From the NCBI RefSeq assembly GCF_019249725.2, contig NZ_CP137559.1, positions 1,159,501 through 1,223,500 on the forward strand: 64,000 nucleotides of DNA, given 5' to 3'. The stretch comes from Segatella hominis (lineage in GTDB: Bacteria; Bacteroidota; Bacteroidia; Bacteroidales; Bacteroidaceae). The position numbers and the translations under genes are program-made. Positions within the stretch are counted from its first letter, which is position 1. Each line of letters opens with the position of its first letter. Below are positions 9,626 through 18,404 of the stretch, in pieces. The notes beneath the pieces were generated by a model. That model did not search any database and was not told the origin of the DNA. It worked only from the letters and a program-made list of their open reading frames with translations.

Positions 9626-11116
9626 ATGTATAAGAATCTAATCATTTTTGCGATGGCCCTTTTCCTTACATTGGGCGCATCAGCACAAAACAAACGTGAA
9701 TTCCGTGGCGCATGGATCCAATGTGTCAATGGTCAATTCATGGGTAAAAGCACCCAACAGATTCAGTCTATGCTCAGCAAGCAACTGGACGAGTTGGAAA
9801 AAGATGGTGTCAATGCCATTATCTTTCAAGTGAGAGCGGAATGTGATGCCCTCTATGAGAGCCAACTGGAACCATGGAGTAAATTCCTGACAGGAACCCA
9901 GGGGCAGGCTCCGAATCCTTACTGGGACCCTTTGGCATGGATGGTAGAACAATGCCATAAAAGAGGAATGGAAATTCATGCCTGGATCAATCCATATCGT
10001 GCTAAACACGGATCCACAAGCATGTCACAACTTAGCAAAAACAGTGTTGTCGTAAAACAACCTAAATTATGCTTTTCCTATGATAATTTAGTGCTTCTCA
10101 ATCCTGGTTTGCAAGAATCTGCTGATTACGTCTGCAAAGTGGCAGCCGACATCGTCAGCAGATATGATGTAGATGGTTTCCATATAGATGATTATTTCTA
10201 TCCTTATCCAGTAGCTGGCAAACAGATTCCAGACCAAGCCCTGTATCAGCAGAACTCTCATGGCTATTGGAATATTGGAGATTGGCGAAGAGATAACGTA
10301 AGCAGATTTGTAAAGCAATTGGGGAAGACTATACATCATGTAAAACCTTGGGTAAAATTTGGTGTTTCTCCTTTCGGTATTTATCGCAATAAAAGAAATG
10401 ATCCGAATGGTTCTGAAACGAATGGTTTGCAGAATTTTGATGACCTTTATGCCGATGTACTTTTGTGGGTGAATAATGGTTGGATAGACTACTGCGTTCC
10501 TCAATTGTATTGGGAAATCGGACATAAGGCTGCTGATTATAAGACCCTTATTACCTGGTGGAACAAGCATGCAGGTAAAAGACCTTTATTTATTGGCGAA
10601 GACATTGAACGAACAGCGAAGTTTGCTGACCCAGAAAATCCAAGAAGTCATCAGCTTCCAGCCAAGCACAAGTTACACCAGCAAATGCAGAATGTAAAGG
10701 GAACCGTTTTATGGTACGCCCAGACAGCTGCTGACAACGTTGGAAATATTGGTCATACTTTAAGAGATTACTATTGGAAATATCCTGCATTGCCTCCTCT
10801 TATGACTTTCTTGGATCATAAAAGTCCAAAAGACGTTAGATGTCTAAAACTTAAATGGACAGAGCAGGGACCTATATTGAAATGGAAAACTCCTAAAGGA
10901 AAAAAATGGGGTGATGTGGCCAATAAATTTGTTATCTATCAATTTAAGGAAGGTGAACCTATTGACTTAAACGACGCATCCAAAATTATGAAGATCACCT
11001 ACGATCACAACGTGAAAGTACCATATATCAAGGATGGTAAAACTACCTACATTGTAACCGCATTAGATAGAGTGGGCAACGAAAGTAAAGGCAAGAAGAA
11101 GAAGATAAAATTCTAA
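9626..11116 (+). CDS. Secreted glycosyl hydrolase-like family 10 protein (GHL10/DUF187, YngK-like)
   Basis: The protein has a signal peptide (LFLTLGASA-QNK) and then FRGAWIQCVNGQF, the opening of GHL10 proteins. The TIM-barrel signatures IIFQVRAECDALYES, IHAWINPYRA, VDGFHIDDYFYPYP and GVSPFGIYRN follow. A C-terminal beta-sandwich-like segment (about residues 400-496) ends in a basic tail. GHL10 proteins are predicted glycoside hydrolases; in Bacteroidetes they are exported and often act on cell-wall or host glycans, but the substrate of this one is unknown. It is 496 residues and ends at a strong hairpin shared with hisC on the other strand. Confidence 0.88.
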   Translation: MYKNLIIFAMALFLTLGASAQNKREFRGAWIQCVNGQFMGKSTQQIQSMLSKQLDELEKDGVNAIIFQVRAECDALYESQLEPWSKFLTGTQGQAPNPYWDPLAWMVEQCHKRGMEIHAWINPYRAKHGSTSMSQLSKNSVVVKQPKLCFSYDNLVLLNPGLQESADYVCKVAADIVSRYDVDGFHIDDYFYPYPVAGKQIPDQALYQQNSHGYWNIGDWRRDNVSRFVKQLGKTIHHVKPWVKFGVSPFGIYRNKRNDPNGSETNGLQNFDDLYADVLLWVNNGWIDYCVPQLYWEIGHKAADYKTLITWWNKHAGKRPLFIGEDIERTAKFADPENPRSHQLPAKHKLHQQMQNVKGTVLWYAQTAADNVGNIGHTLRDYYWKYPALPPLMTFLDHKSPKDVRCLKLKWTEQGPILKWKTPKGKKWGDVANKFVIYQFKEGEPIDLNDASKIMKITYDHNVKVPYIKDGKTTYIVTALDRVGNESKGKKKKIKF

Positions 11117-11129
11117 AATATACTTTTCA

Positions 11130-11180
11130 AATAAACAATAAAAGCTCGAAAGATTTCCTTCCGAGCTTTTATTGTTTATT
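11130..11180. terminator. Bidirectional terminator between the GHL10 gene and hisC
   Basis: A perfect 19-bp inverted repeat (11130-11148 with 11162-11180) encloses a 13-base loop; AT-rich ends give U-tracts in both directions. It overlaps the hisC stop codon, so the two convergent genes share it. Confidence 0.85.
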
Positions 11181-12213
11181 GATATTGTCGAAGAGCTGAT
11201 AACAATTCTATATTCTCACTCTTTTTACCGATCGTAATTCGCAGGCAGTTCTCACAAAGCTGCACTCTATTTCTATTGCGAACGATGATACCCTTATCAA
11301 CCAAATAATCGTATATAGCCTGCGCATCCGTCATTTTCGCCAAGAAGAAATTGGCATCAGTAGGATAAACTTTCACGCAGATAGGAAGTTCTGTAAAGGC
11401 CGTAACCATCTTACCTCTTTCCTGCAACAGATTCTTCACCCATTCATCCACCTGATATGGATCATTCAAAACCTCCAGGGCATGTTGCTGAGTAAGTAAA
11501 TTCACATTATAAGGATATTTCACCTTGTTGAACAAATCGATAATATCCTTGCTGGCAAAAGCCATACCCAATCTCAAAGCAGCACAACCCCAGGCTTTAC
11601 TCATGGTGTTGAGCACAATCATATTAGGGAATTTAGACAAGTATGATCTGAATGGCTGAATACTGGAGAAATCAGCATAAGCCTCATCCAAGACTACGAT
11701 GCCATCAAAACGCTGCAATACACCAACGATCGCTTCCGGATTGATCAGATTGCCCGTAGGATTATTCGGACTACAAATCCAGATAACCTTCGTATGGTCA
11801 TCACAAGCACTCAGTAACTTATCTGCCGTAATCTGATAATTCTCATCCAGCAACACCTGACGGTATTCCACATCATTCACGTCAGCACATACCTGATACA
11901 TTCCATAAGTAGGAGCAATGGCAACCACATTGTCTATTCCCGGATTACAGAAGATACGATACACCAAGTCAATAGCCTCATCACTTCCATTTCCCAAAAA
12001 TATATTCTCCACAGGCACGTTCTTGATCTTGCTCAAGACCTTTTTCACATCCGTCTGGAAAGGATCCGGATAACGATTATAGGGATCATTATACGGATTC
12101 TCGTTGGCATCCAGAAAGTTGTGAGCTTTCTTACCAGAAAATTCTGTTCTTGCACAACTATATGGAGAAAGGTTCCAAATATTGGCTCTACAGAGTTCTT
12201 TTAATTCTTTCAT
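11176..12213 (-). CDS. hisC: Histidinol-phosphate aminotransferase
   Basis: This PLP enzyme makes L-histidinol phosphate from imidazole-acetol phosphate and glutamate. Visible motifs are [10 protein letters not shown] near the N-terminus, [30 protein letters not shown], the Schiff-base lysine in NTMSKAWG, and RLGMAFAS. The length is 345 residues, as expected for the family. It is the last gene of a hisG-hisD-hisC set, 48 bases after hisD. hisB, which often follows hisC in Bacteroidetes, is not here because the operon meets a convergent gene and terminator. Confidence 0.95.
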   Translation of the reverse strand: MKELKELCRANIWNLSPYSCARTEFSGKKAHNFLDANENPYNDPYNRYPDPFQTDVKKVLSKIKNVPVENIFLGNGSDEAIDLVYRIFCNPGIDNVVAIAPTYGMYQVCADVNDVEYRQVLLDENYQITADKLLSACDDHTKVIWICSPNNPTGNLINPEAIVGVLQRFDGIVVLDEAYADFSSIQPFRSYLSKFPNMIVLNTMSKAWGCAALRLGMAFASKDIIDLFNKVKYPYNVNLLTQQHALEVLNDPYQVDEWVKNLLQERGKMVTAFTELPICVKVYPTDANFFLAKMTDAQAIYDYLVDKGIIVRNRNRVQLCENCLRITIGKKSENIELLSALRQYQ

Positions 12214-12261
12214 ATTTCGATAAAATAGATTCTTAAAATTAAAAAGTCGAAATGGACAAAA

Positions 12262-13548
12262 CTATTTTCCCACTTCATCAACTCTCACGCGCATCGCGTT
12301 GGCATGAGCTTCCAACTGTTCGTTTTCAGCCATAACAACAACAGCGTTACCGATACTTCTGATACCTTCATCAGTCAAATGCTGGAACGTAATCTTGCGG
12401 TTATAACTATCCAGATTGACGCCATTATATGCCAGCGCATAACCATGAGTAGGAAGGGTATGATTGGTACCACTGGCATAATCACCAGCACTTTCGCAAG
12501 CATACTGTCCCAAGAATACACTACCGGCATTTACCACTTTCTCCGCCAATTCATCATAATTGCGAGTGGCGATAATCAAATGTTCAGGCGCATAAGTATT
12601 GCTGAGTTCAATGGCCTCATCATAATCCTTCACCAAGACAAGTTTAGAATTATCCAAAGACTTGGCTGCCATCTCCTTTCTCGGCAATTGTTCGAGTTGT
12701 TTTTCCACCTCTTCCTTCACTTTCTCAATCATCTCTTCAGAAGTAGAAATCAGGAAAACCTGAGAATCAACACCATGCTCAGCCTGAGAAAGCAAATCGG
12801 CAGCAACAAACACAGGATTACTGGTTTCATCCGCAATAACACATACTTCAGAAGGCCCCGCAGGCATATCAATAGCCACATCGTGTAAAGAAACATGTTG
12901 TTTAGCAGCCATGACGTACTGATTGCCCGGACCAAAGATTTTATATACCTTAGGAACACTCTCTGTGCCATATGCCATCGCACCAATCGCCTGAACGCCA
13001 CCGATTTTAAATATCTTGCTCACACCAGCAATCTTAGCCGCCATCAAGATGGCAGGATTCACTTTGCCTTCTCTGTTAGGAGGAGTACAAAGTACGATTT
13101 CCTTACAACCGGCTATCTTGGCTGGTGTTGCAAGCATCAGGACCGTAGAAAAGAGAGGAGCTGTACCTCCAGGAATATAGAGGCCAACTTTCTCAATAGC
13201 AACACTTTTCTGCCAACAAGTCACACCAGAGACTGTTTCCACCTTTTCTCCATGAAACTGCTGGCTCTGATGGAATGAAGAAATGTTATGATGGGCCAAC
13301 TCCAACGCATGCTTCAGTTCAAGAGAAACCAGGCTTTCAGCCTCTTCCATTTCTGCATCAGATACAGATAAAGAGTCCAAATGCGCATGGTCGAATTTCT
13401 CTTCGTAACGTATAACAGCGCTATCGCCATGATTCTTAACATCATTGAGAACACCTTCTACAGTAGCATTAAGCTCTGAAATATCCAGGTGTGGACGTTT
13501 CACTAATTCGTCCCATTCTTCCTTTGCAGGATAACAAATTACCTTCAT
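12262..13548 (-). CDS. hisD: Histidinol dehydrogenase
   Basis: This zinc enzyme catalyses the last two steps of histidine synthesis, oxidising histidinol to histidine with NAD+. The 428-residue sequence contains the family motifs YIPGGTAPLFSTVLML, GVQAIGAMAYGT, GPGNQYVMAAK, the metal and substrate ligands in SQAEHGVDSQ, TYAPEHLII with the catalytic Glu-His pair, and SGTNHTLPTHG near the C-terminus. It is the second gene of the his set, 98 bases after hisG. Confidence 0.96.
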   Translation of the reverse strand: MKVICYPAKEEWDELVKRPHLDISELNATVEGVLNDVKNHGDSAVIRYEEKFDHAHLDSLSVSDAEMEEAESLVSLELKHALELAHHNISSFHQSQQFHGEKVETVSGVTCWQKSVAIEKVGLYIPGGTAPLFSTVLMLATPAKIAGCKEIVLCTPPNREGKVNPAILMAAKIAGVSKIFKIGGVQAIGAMAYGTESVPKVYKIFGPGNQYVMAAKQHVSLHDVAIDMPAGPSEVCVIADETSNPVFVAADLLSQAEHGVDSQVFLISTSEEMIEKVKEEVEKQLEQLPRKEMAAKSLDNSKLVLVKDYDEAIELSNTYAPEHLIIATRNYDELAEKVVNAGSVFLGQYACESAGDYASGTNHTLPTHGYALAYNGVNLDSYNRKITFQHLTDEGIRSIGNAVVVMAENEQLEAHANAMRVRVDEVGK

Positions 13549-13646
13549 TCCTTATATTATTAATAATTTACTTTTATATTTGTTTCTAACTCCCAGAACA
13601 TGAAATCAAAGTTCCGGGTAGAAGACAGATATGATCAAAACTCTTT

Positions 13647-14498
13647 TTACAAGATCATCTTCTCGATAGGAGTAACCAGAATACCCTGAGCATCCAGCTC
13701 CTTGAGTTTTCCGATGATTTCCCAGAATCTCTTCTCATCGAGAACCGTATGGATACTGCACCATTCATCATCAGCCAATGGGATGATCGTAGGACTCTTG
13801 ATACCAGGCAAGACATCCGTAATTTCCTTCACCTTAGACTTTGGTGCATTCATCATCACATACTTCTTGTCCTGAGCAGAACGCACAGCTTCGAAACGGA
13901 ACAGCATTTCGTTCAGAATCTGATGCTTCTCTTCATCCATATTCCAATTACCGATAAGCAAAGCCTCGCTCTTCATCACGACTTCCACCTCTGCCAAATT
14001 ATTGCTAACAAGGGTAGAGCCTGAACTTACGATATCAAAGATACCATCAGCAAGACCGATACCAGGACTAATTTCCACAGAACCAGTAATGACATGGATA
14101 TCAGCCTTGATACCTTTCTGCTGCATGAAATTGCGAAGGATGTTGGGATAAGAAGTCGCAATTTTCTTGCCATTAAACCACTGCAAACCAGGATAATCAA
14201 TTTTCTTAGGGATAGCCAGACTCAAACGACATTTGCTAAAACCAAGACGATCAATAATCTGGGCATTTTCACCTCTTTCCACAAATTCATTCTCGCCAAC
14301 AATACCGATGTCAGCGACGCCGCTTGCTACACTCTGAGGAATATCATCATCACGGAGATACAAAACCTCGAGAGGGAAGTTAGAAGACTGCACCAAAAGA
14401 GTGCGCTTAGAAGCACTCACTTTAATGTCTGCTTCTGAAAGTAAATTCATGGTGTCATCGAAAAGACGCCCTTTAGATTGTACTGCTATTCGTAACAT
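13647..14498 (-). CDS. hisG: ATP phosphoribosyltransferase, long form
   Basis: HisG catalyses the first committed step of histidine synthesis, joining ATP and PRPP. The sequence begins MLRIAVQSKGRLFDD and carries VADIGIVGENEF, LGFSKCRLSLAIP and the phosphate-binding segment FDIVSSGSTLVSNNL. At 283 residues it is the long form with a C-terminal ACT-like domain (about residues 205-283), which in this class gives feedback inhibition by histidine, so no HisZ partner is needed. It is the first gene of the his operon and has its own promoter. Confidence 0.95.
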   Translation of the reverse strand: MLRIAVQSKGRLFDDTMNLLSEADIKVSASKRTLLVQSSNFPLEVLYLRDDDIPQSVASGVADIGIVGENEFVERGENAQIIDRLGFSKCRLSLAIPKKIDYPGLQWFNGKKIATSYPNILRNFMQQKGIKADIHVITGSVEISPGIGLADGIFDIVSSGSTLVSNNLAEVEVVMKSEALLIGNWNMDEEKHQILNEMLFRFEAVRSAQDKKYVMMNAPKSKVKEITDVLPGIKSPTIIPLADDEWCSIHTVLDEKRFWEIIGKLKELDAQGILVTPIEKMIL

Positions 14499-14526
14499 AT
14501 TTCTTCATTTTGTTTAAAAAACATTG

Positions 14527-14558
14527 CAAAAGTACATCTTTTCGCTTGAATATCCAAA
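14527..14558 (-). promoter_or_regulatory. Promoter of the hisGDC operon
   Basis: On the minus strand TTTG (14555-14558) and TACTTTTG (14527-14534) are separated by 20 bases, matching the Bacteroidetes consensus. The leader to the hisG ATG is under 30 bases, too short for a his leader-peptide attenuator. Confidence 0.7.
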
Positions 14559-14566
14559 AAATTATG

Positions 14567-14574
14567 TAATTTTG
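14567..14574 (+). promoter_or_regulatory. -7 box for the lytic transglycosylase/symporter pair
   Basis: TAATTTTG matches TAnnTTTG; CTTG at 14545-14548 is a weak -33 candidate 18 bases upstream. The ATG follows only 11 bases later, so the leader would be very short. Confidence 0.5.
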
Positions 14575-14585
14575 TAACCTGAAAT

Positions 14586-15797
14586 ATGAATAAAGTATAT
14601 TTATCGGCAATATTTGCATTATTTTTGTTGGTTTGCAGTTGTTCTAATCAGAAAACGCAACCAGATGTTACACCTTGGGGGACACCTATAGGCGAGGAGG
14701 ATTATTCCAGTAACTCAAATCAAACGCAAAGTTTTACTTATGATGATATTGTATCAAATGGTGAATTAATCATGCTGACTGTCAACGGTCCTGATACATA
14801 TTATATATATAAGAACCGGAATTTAGGTATGCAATATCTTCTTTGCGAGAAATTTGCCCAGAAAATTGGTGTCAGCCTGAGAGTGGAAGTATGTAAGGAC
14901 ACTACTGAAATGATCAGCAAGTTGGAAAAAGGGGAGGGCGACATTATTGCCGTACCCTTATCACGCAAGAAAGCGAAAGGTAATTTGTTGTTTTGCGGTC
15001 CTAAGCAAGATACAACCCAAGAACAATGGGTCGTCATAGGAGGCAACAACAGTTTGGCAGACTCTCTGAATGCCTGGTACAAACCGCAATTAACTGCAGA
15101 AGTGAAAAAAGAAGAAGCATTTCTTTTATCCTCACAAAGTATCAGGCGCCATGTTTATTCTCCTTTCCTGAACAGAACTAAAGGTGTAATCTCGGAATAC
15201 GATGGTTACTTTCAGCGATATGCTCCAACAGCAAGAATGGATTGGCGCTTAATGGCTGCGCAATGTTATCAGGAGAGTTGCTTTGACCCAAATGCCAAAT
15301 CGTGGGCAGGGGCTTGCGGACTCATGCAGATCATGCCTTCTACCGCATCCCATCTGGGACTTTCCATGAACGACATACATCAGCCAGAGGCCAACATCGC
15401 TGCAGCATCCCGCTATATGGCAGAACTTCAGGGACATTTCTCTGACATCCATGATCCAAGCCAGCGAATCTTATATGCCCTTGCTGCATACAATGGAGGC
15501 TTCAGCCACATCAGAGATGCCATGGCTTTAACCAAGAAATATGGGGGCAATCCATACAATTGGGAGGAAGTAAAACATTTCGTCCTCAAGCTTAGCAATC
15601 CTTACTATTATAGGGATCCTGTCGTGAAAAGAGGTTTCATGAGAGGCACGGAAACTGCAGATTACGTAGAGCGCATTCAGAAACGATGGAGTGAATACTG
15701 TGGAGGAAATATCAGTAGTGGCAGGAGAATGATTTCACCCCGCAATTATCATGGCACTCCGACAGAAGCTAAGAAAAAGAATAAATACAAAATTTAG
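14586..15797 (+). CDS. MltF-like lytic transglycosylase lipoprotein (copy 1)
   Basis: The signal peptide ends in a lipobox (LLVCSC, Cys at residue 19), so the protein is probably an outer-membrane lipoprotein. Residues of about 60-200 resemble a periplasmic solute-binding (SBP) domain, and about 205-370 form an SLT lysozyme-like domain with AAQCYQESCF carrying the catalytic Glu, then GLMQIMPSTA and AAYNGG. This is the MltF layout. Such enzymes cut the MurNAc-GlcNAc bond of peptidoglycan to give 1,6-anhydro ends. The 403-residue protein is clearly paralogous to the gene at 22515-23786. A sodium symporter gene follows after 25 bases. Confidence 0.9.
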   Translation: MNKVYLSAIFALFLLVCSCSNQKTQPDVTPWGTPIGEEDYSSNSNQTQSFTYDDIVSNGELIMLTVNGPDTYYIYKNRNLGMQYLLCEKFAQKIGVSLRVEVCKDTTEMISKLEKGEGDIIAVPLSRKKAKGNLLFCGPKQDTTQEQWVVIGGNNSLADSLNAWYKPQLTAEVKKEEAFLLSSQSIRRHVYSPFLNRTKGVISEYDGYFQRYAPTARMDWRLMAAQCYQESCFDPNAKSWAGACGLMQIMPSTASHLGLSMNDIHQPEANIAAASRYMAELQGHFSDIHDPSQRILYALAAYNGGFSHIRDAMALTKKYGGNPYNWEEVKHFVLKLSNPYYYRDPVVKRGFMRGTETADYVERIQKRWSEYCGGNISSGRRMISPRNYHGTPTEAKKKNKYKI

Positions 15798-15822
15798 AAT
15801 TCCTTTTTAAACGATCAGAACA

Positions 15823-17256
15823 ATGATTTTAGCTACAATACTTATCTATTTCTGCATATTGCTGATATTCAGTAAAATAACGTCACACAAGGCAAATAAT
15901 GAAACCTTCTACCGGGGAAACCGCAGGTCTCCCTGGTACATGGTGGCCTTCGGAATGGTGGGCGCATCCATCAGCGGAATCACTTTTGTCAGTGTACCGG
16001 GAATGGCCTATAAGATGAACATGACCTACCTGCAGATGTGTATCGGTTTTATTTTTGGCTATTTCATCGTAGCTTTTTTCCTATTACCCGTCTATTATAA
16101 GCACAATTTAACGACCATCTATTCTTACCTGAAAGATAGGATGGGCAATCATTCCTATAAGACCGGTGCTTCCTTTTTCATCATTTCCAAAATCATAGGA
16201 GCCGCGGTCAGATTTTATGTTGTATGCATCATCCTGCAAAAGTTTGTATTAGACAATTTAGGAATCCCATTCATATTGACAGTTCCCGTAATGGTCATGC
16301 TGATATGGTTTTATACCCGCAAGGGTGGAATCAAGACATTAGTCTGGACGGATACGTTCCAAACTTTATGTATGTTTTCTGCCTTAATCCTGATTATTTA
16401 TTATACCATCAAATGCCTGGACTTCACTCCGATGGAGGCTTACCATGCCATTTGTGACAGTAAATATTCGCAGATATTTGTCTTCGACGATTGGATTTCA
16501 AGACAGAATTTCTGGAAGCAGTTCTTAAGTGGAATATTCGTGGTCATAGTCATGACGGGACTTGATCAGGACATGATGCAGAAGAATCTCACCTGCAAGA
16601 CGCTTCGTGATGCCCAGAAAGATATGTGTACGTATGGCTTTGCCTTCGTACCAGCCAACCTGCTGTTTTTAGCATTAGGCATATTGCTGATATTACTGGC
16701 ACAAAAGCAACAAATGCCTTTCCCAGAATCACCGGATGATCTATTGCCGATGTTTGCTGCATCAGGCTACATGGGCAATATCGTTGTCGTATTTTTTACC
16801 ATCGGTATTGTGGCAGCCAGCTTTTCCAGTGCCGACTCAGCCATTACGGCGATAACTACCAGCATTTGCGTAGATATCATAGATTCTCCAAAGGATGAAA
16901 AACTACGAAAATCTACGCATCTTGGCGTCGCCATTCTGTTTGTTATTTTCATCATCCTCTTCAAGCAGATCAACTCAACAAGCGTGATAGATGCCATATA
17001 CATTATCTGCTCCTACACCTACGGACCCCTTTTGGGAATATTTGGATTTGGAATCTTCACCAAACGGAGAGCCAATGATCAAGTAACTCCCTATATTGCG
17101 ATTTTGAGTCCGATTATCTGTTATGCAATCGACTGGTATTCATCCCATCATTTGGGCTACAAATTGGGTTATGAATTATTGATGCTCAACGGACTCATCA
17201 CATTTAGCGGATTATACATATTTTCGCAAAAAAATAACGCAAAAATCTGCGCATAG
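15823..17256 (+). CDS. SSS-family sodium:solute symporter
   Basis: The 477-residue protein has about 13 hydrophobic segments and SSS-family motifs: GASISGITFVSVPGMAYK in helix 1-2, RFYVVCIILQKF, TGLDQDMMQKNLTCK, and SFSSADSAITAITTSICVD, which contains Ser residues at the conserved Na2 sodium site. It imports an organic solute with Na+ across the inner membrane; the substrate cannot be told from the sequence. The gene follows the lytic transglycosylase by 25 bases, so uptake of a wall-derived sugar or peptide (for example anhydro-muropeptide parts) is possible, but that is inference from position only. Confidence 0.85.
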   Translation: MILATILIYFCILLIFSKITSHKANNETFYRGNRRSPWYMVAFGMVGASISGITFVSVPGMAYKMNMTYLQMCIGFIFGYFIVAFFLLPVYYKHNLTTIYSYLKDRMGNHSYKTGASFFIISKIIGAAVRFYVVCIILQKFVLDNLGIPFILTVPVMVMLIWFYTRKGGIKTLVWTDTFQTLCMFSALILIIYYTIKCLDFTPMEAYHAICDSKYSQIFVFDDWISRQNFWKQFLSGIFVVIVMTGLDQDMMQKNLTCKTLRDAQKDMCTYGFAFVPANLLFLALGILLILLAQKQQMPFPESPDDLLPMFAASGYMGNIVVVFFTIGIVAASFSSADSAITAITTSICVDIIDSPKDEKLRKSTHLGVAILFVIFIILFKQINSTSVIDAIYIICSYTYGPLLGIFGFGIFTKRRANDQVTPYIAILSPIICYAIDWYSSHHLGYKLGYELLMLNGLITFSGLYIFSQKNNAKICA

Positions 17257-17300
17257 TCAGACCCATATTTTGGGAAGTCCCATAGTGGTTTTATTTTGCG

Positions 17301-17338
17301 TGCCCACGCAAAAATTTCTCCTTGCCCACGCAAAAATT
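17301..17338 (+). repeat. Two direct copies of a 16-bp unit
   Basis: TGCCCACGCAAAAATT occurs at 17301-17316 and 17323-17338. The first copy also forms a short hairpin with the preceding TTTTGCG (17293-17312). It lies downstream of the symporter and may help end transcription; otherwise I see nothing in 17257-17400. Confidence 0.6.
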
Positions 17339-17410
17339 GAAGCAGGGGCATGGATAAAAATCCTGCAGGATATAGGATAGGAAAGAAATAGTTCTATCAG
17401 TCATAAATAC

Positions 17411-17449
17411 AATCAGGAAAGACGAAATTCATCTTTCCTGATTTTTTTA
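17411..17449 (+). terminator. Terminator after the symporter gene
   Basis: AATCAGGAAAGA (17411-17422) pairs perfectly with TCTTTCCTGATT (17432-17443) around a 9-base loop and is followed by a run of T. Confidence 0.85.
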
Positions 17450-17458
17450 TTCTGAAAG

Positions 17459-17490
17459 TTTGCATATTAACAAAAAAAACTGTAATTTTG
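17459..17490 (+). promoter_or_regulatory. Promoter of the SGNH-MBOAT-DHHW-transglycosylase operon
   Basis: TTTG (17459-17462) and TAATTTTG (17483-17490) lie 20 bases apart. Coming directly after a terminator, this marks the start of a new transcription unit reaching at least to 23786. Confidence 0.75.
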
Positions 17491-17538
17491 CACCCGATTT
17501 AGACAGATAACATTTTGAAAATGAGACTGAAATAAAAA

Positions 17539-18339
17539 ATGAAGATAAAATTGTTTTTAGGGATATTAATGGTCATAGGCTTTATGACTAATATCTCAGC
17601 AGCCAATCATTCTCACCTGCATGTTGTCTTATTGGGTGATTCCAATACGTTCATAGGTGGAGATGATTGCGACAAAGACAGAGGTTGGAGCAAATGGTTC
17701 AAAGAGAGATTTTCCCCTTCTACCTGTAAAAGTTATGCCAGGAGTGGCGCTACTTGGACTAATTGTTCTAAAACAAAAATCAATACCGAGGAATATTCTG
17801 AGAAGTTGACGGATAACAATGTCATTTTCAATCAAGTACTGAGATTGATTCAAGCAACAACAGAAGGCAAGGAGTCCCAACCAGATCTGATCATGATTAT
17901 GGCTGGAACAAATGATGCTTGGTTCAAATCATCCAGACCGCAATTATTTTCCCAAACTCCACAGCAGGTTTTTTCTGCGACTTCCAATACCGTATTAAGG
18001 AAACCAATCCATCAGGTGACCTCCCTTGCAGAATCTGTCAGATACAGTTGTGAAAAGATAAAGGAAGCTTTCCCTGACGCACAGATTGTATTGATAACAC
18101 CGATGCAGATAGGTAAGCCTGGCGTTACTGGTATTCACAAAATTGGCGACATCATAGAAAAATGCGGACATTATATGAGCCTATCGGTCATCCGTCTGGA
18201 TTATGGGGGAACCATTCAGGGGGCAAGAGAAATCAACCGCAGGGTTTTTACGACAGATGGAGTCCACACCAACAGCAAGGGAGCCAAACGAAATGGTTAC
18301 TTCATTGCCAACCAATTAGAAAGTCTGCTGTTGTATTAA
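17539..18339 (+). CDS. Secreted SGNH/GDSL hydrolase
   Basis: The 266-residue protein has a signal peptide (cleavage near NISA-AN) and the SGNH blocks: GDSNTF with the nucleophile Ser35 (block I), a Gly block around ARSGATW, GTNDAW (block III, Asn) and DGVHTNSKG (block V, Asp and His). It should be a periplasmic or surface esterase, lipase or acyl-transferase. As the first gene of an operon with an MBOAT acyltransferase and two AlgJ/AlgX-like proteins, it may remove or transfer O-acyl groups on an envelope glycan. Function is inferred from context; the fold assignment is firm. Confidence 0.85.
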   Translation: MKIKLFLGILMVIGFMTNISAANHSHLHVVLLGDSNTFIGGDDCDKDRGWSKWFKERFSPSTCKSYARSGATWTNCSKTKINTEEYSEKLTDNNVIFNQVLRLIQATTEGKESQPDLIMIMAGTNDAWFKSSRPQLFSQTPQQVFSATSNTVLRKPIHQVTSLAESVRYSCEKIKEAFPDAQIVLITPMQIGKPGVTGIHKIGDIIEKCGHYMSLSVIRLDYGGTIQGAREINRRVFTTDGVHTNSKGAKRNGYFIANQLESLLLY

Positions 18340-18404
18340 CAGAATCAAACAGACACTCAGTCAAAACAGAAAGTTTTACAAAACATAAATAAAAATAAAA
18401 CATA

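Noticed and set aside
11176..14498. Broken histidine operon (no hisB)
   Set aside because: hisGDC ends cleanly at a terminator; the other his genes can be elsewhere in the genome.
14499..14585. Histidine leader-peptide attenuator before hisG
   Set aside because: The leader is under 30 bases and no His-rich frame is present.
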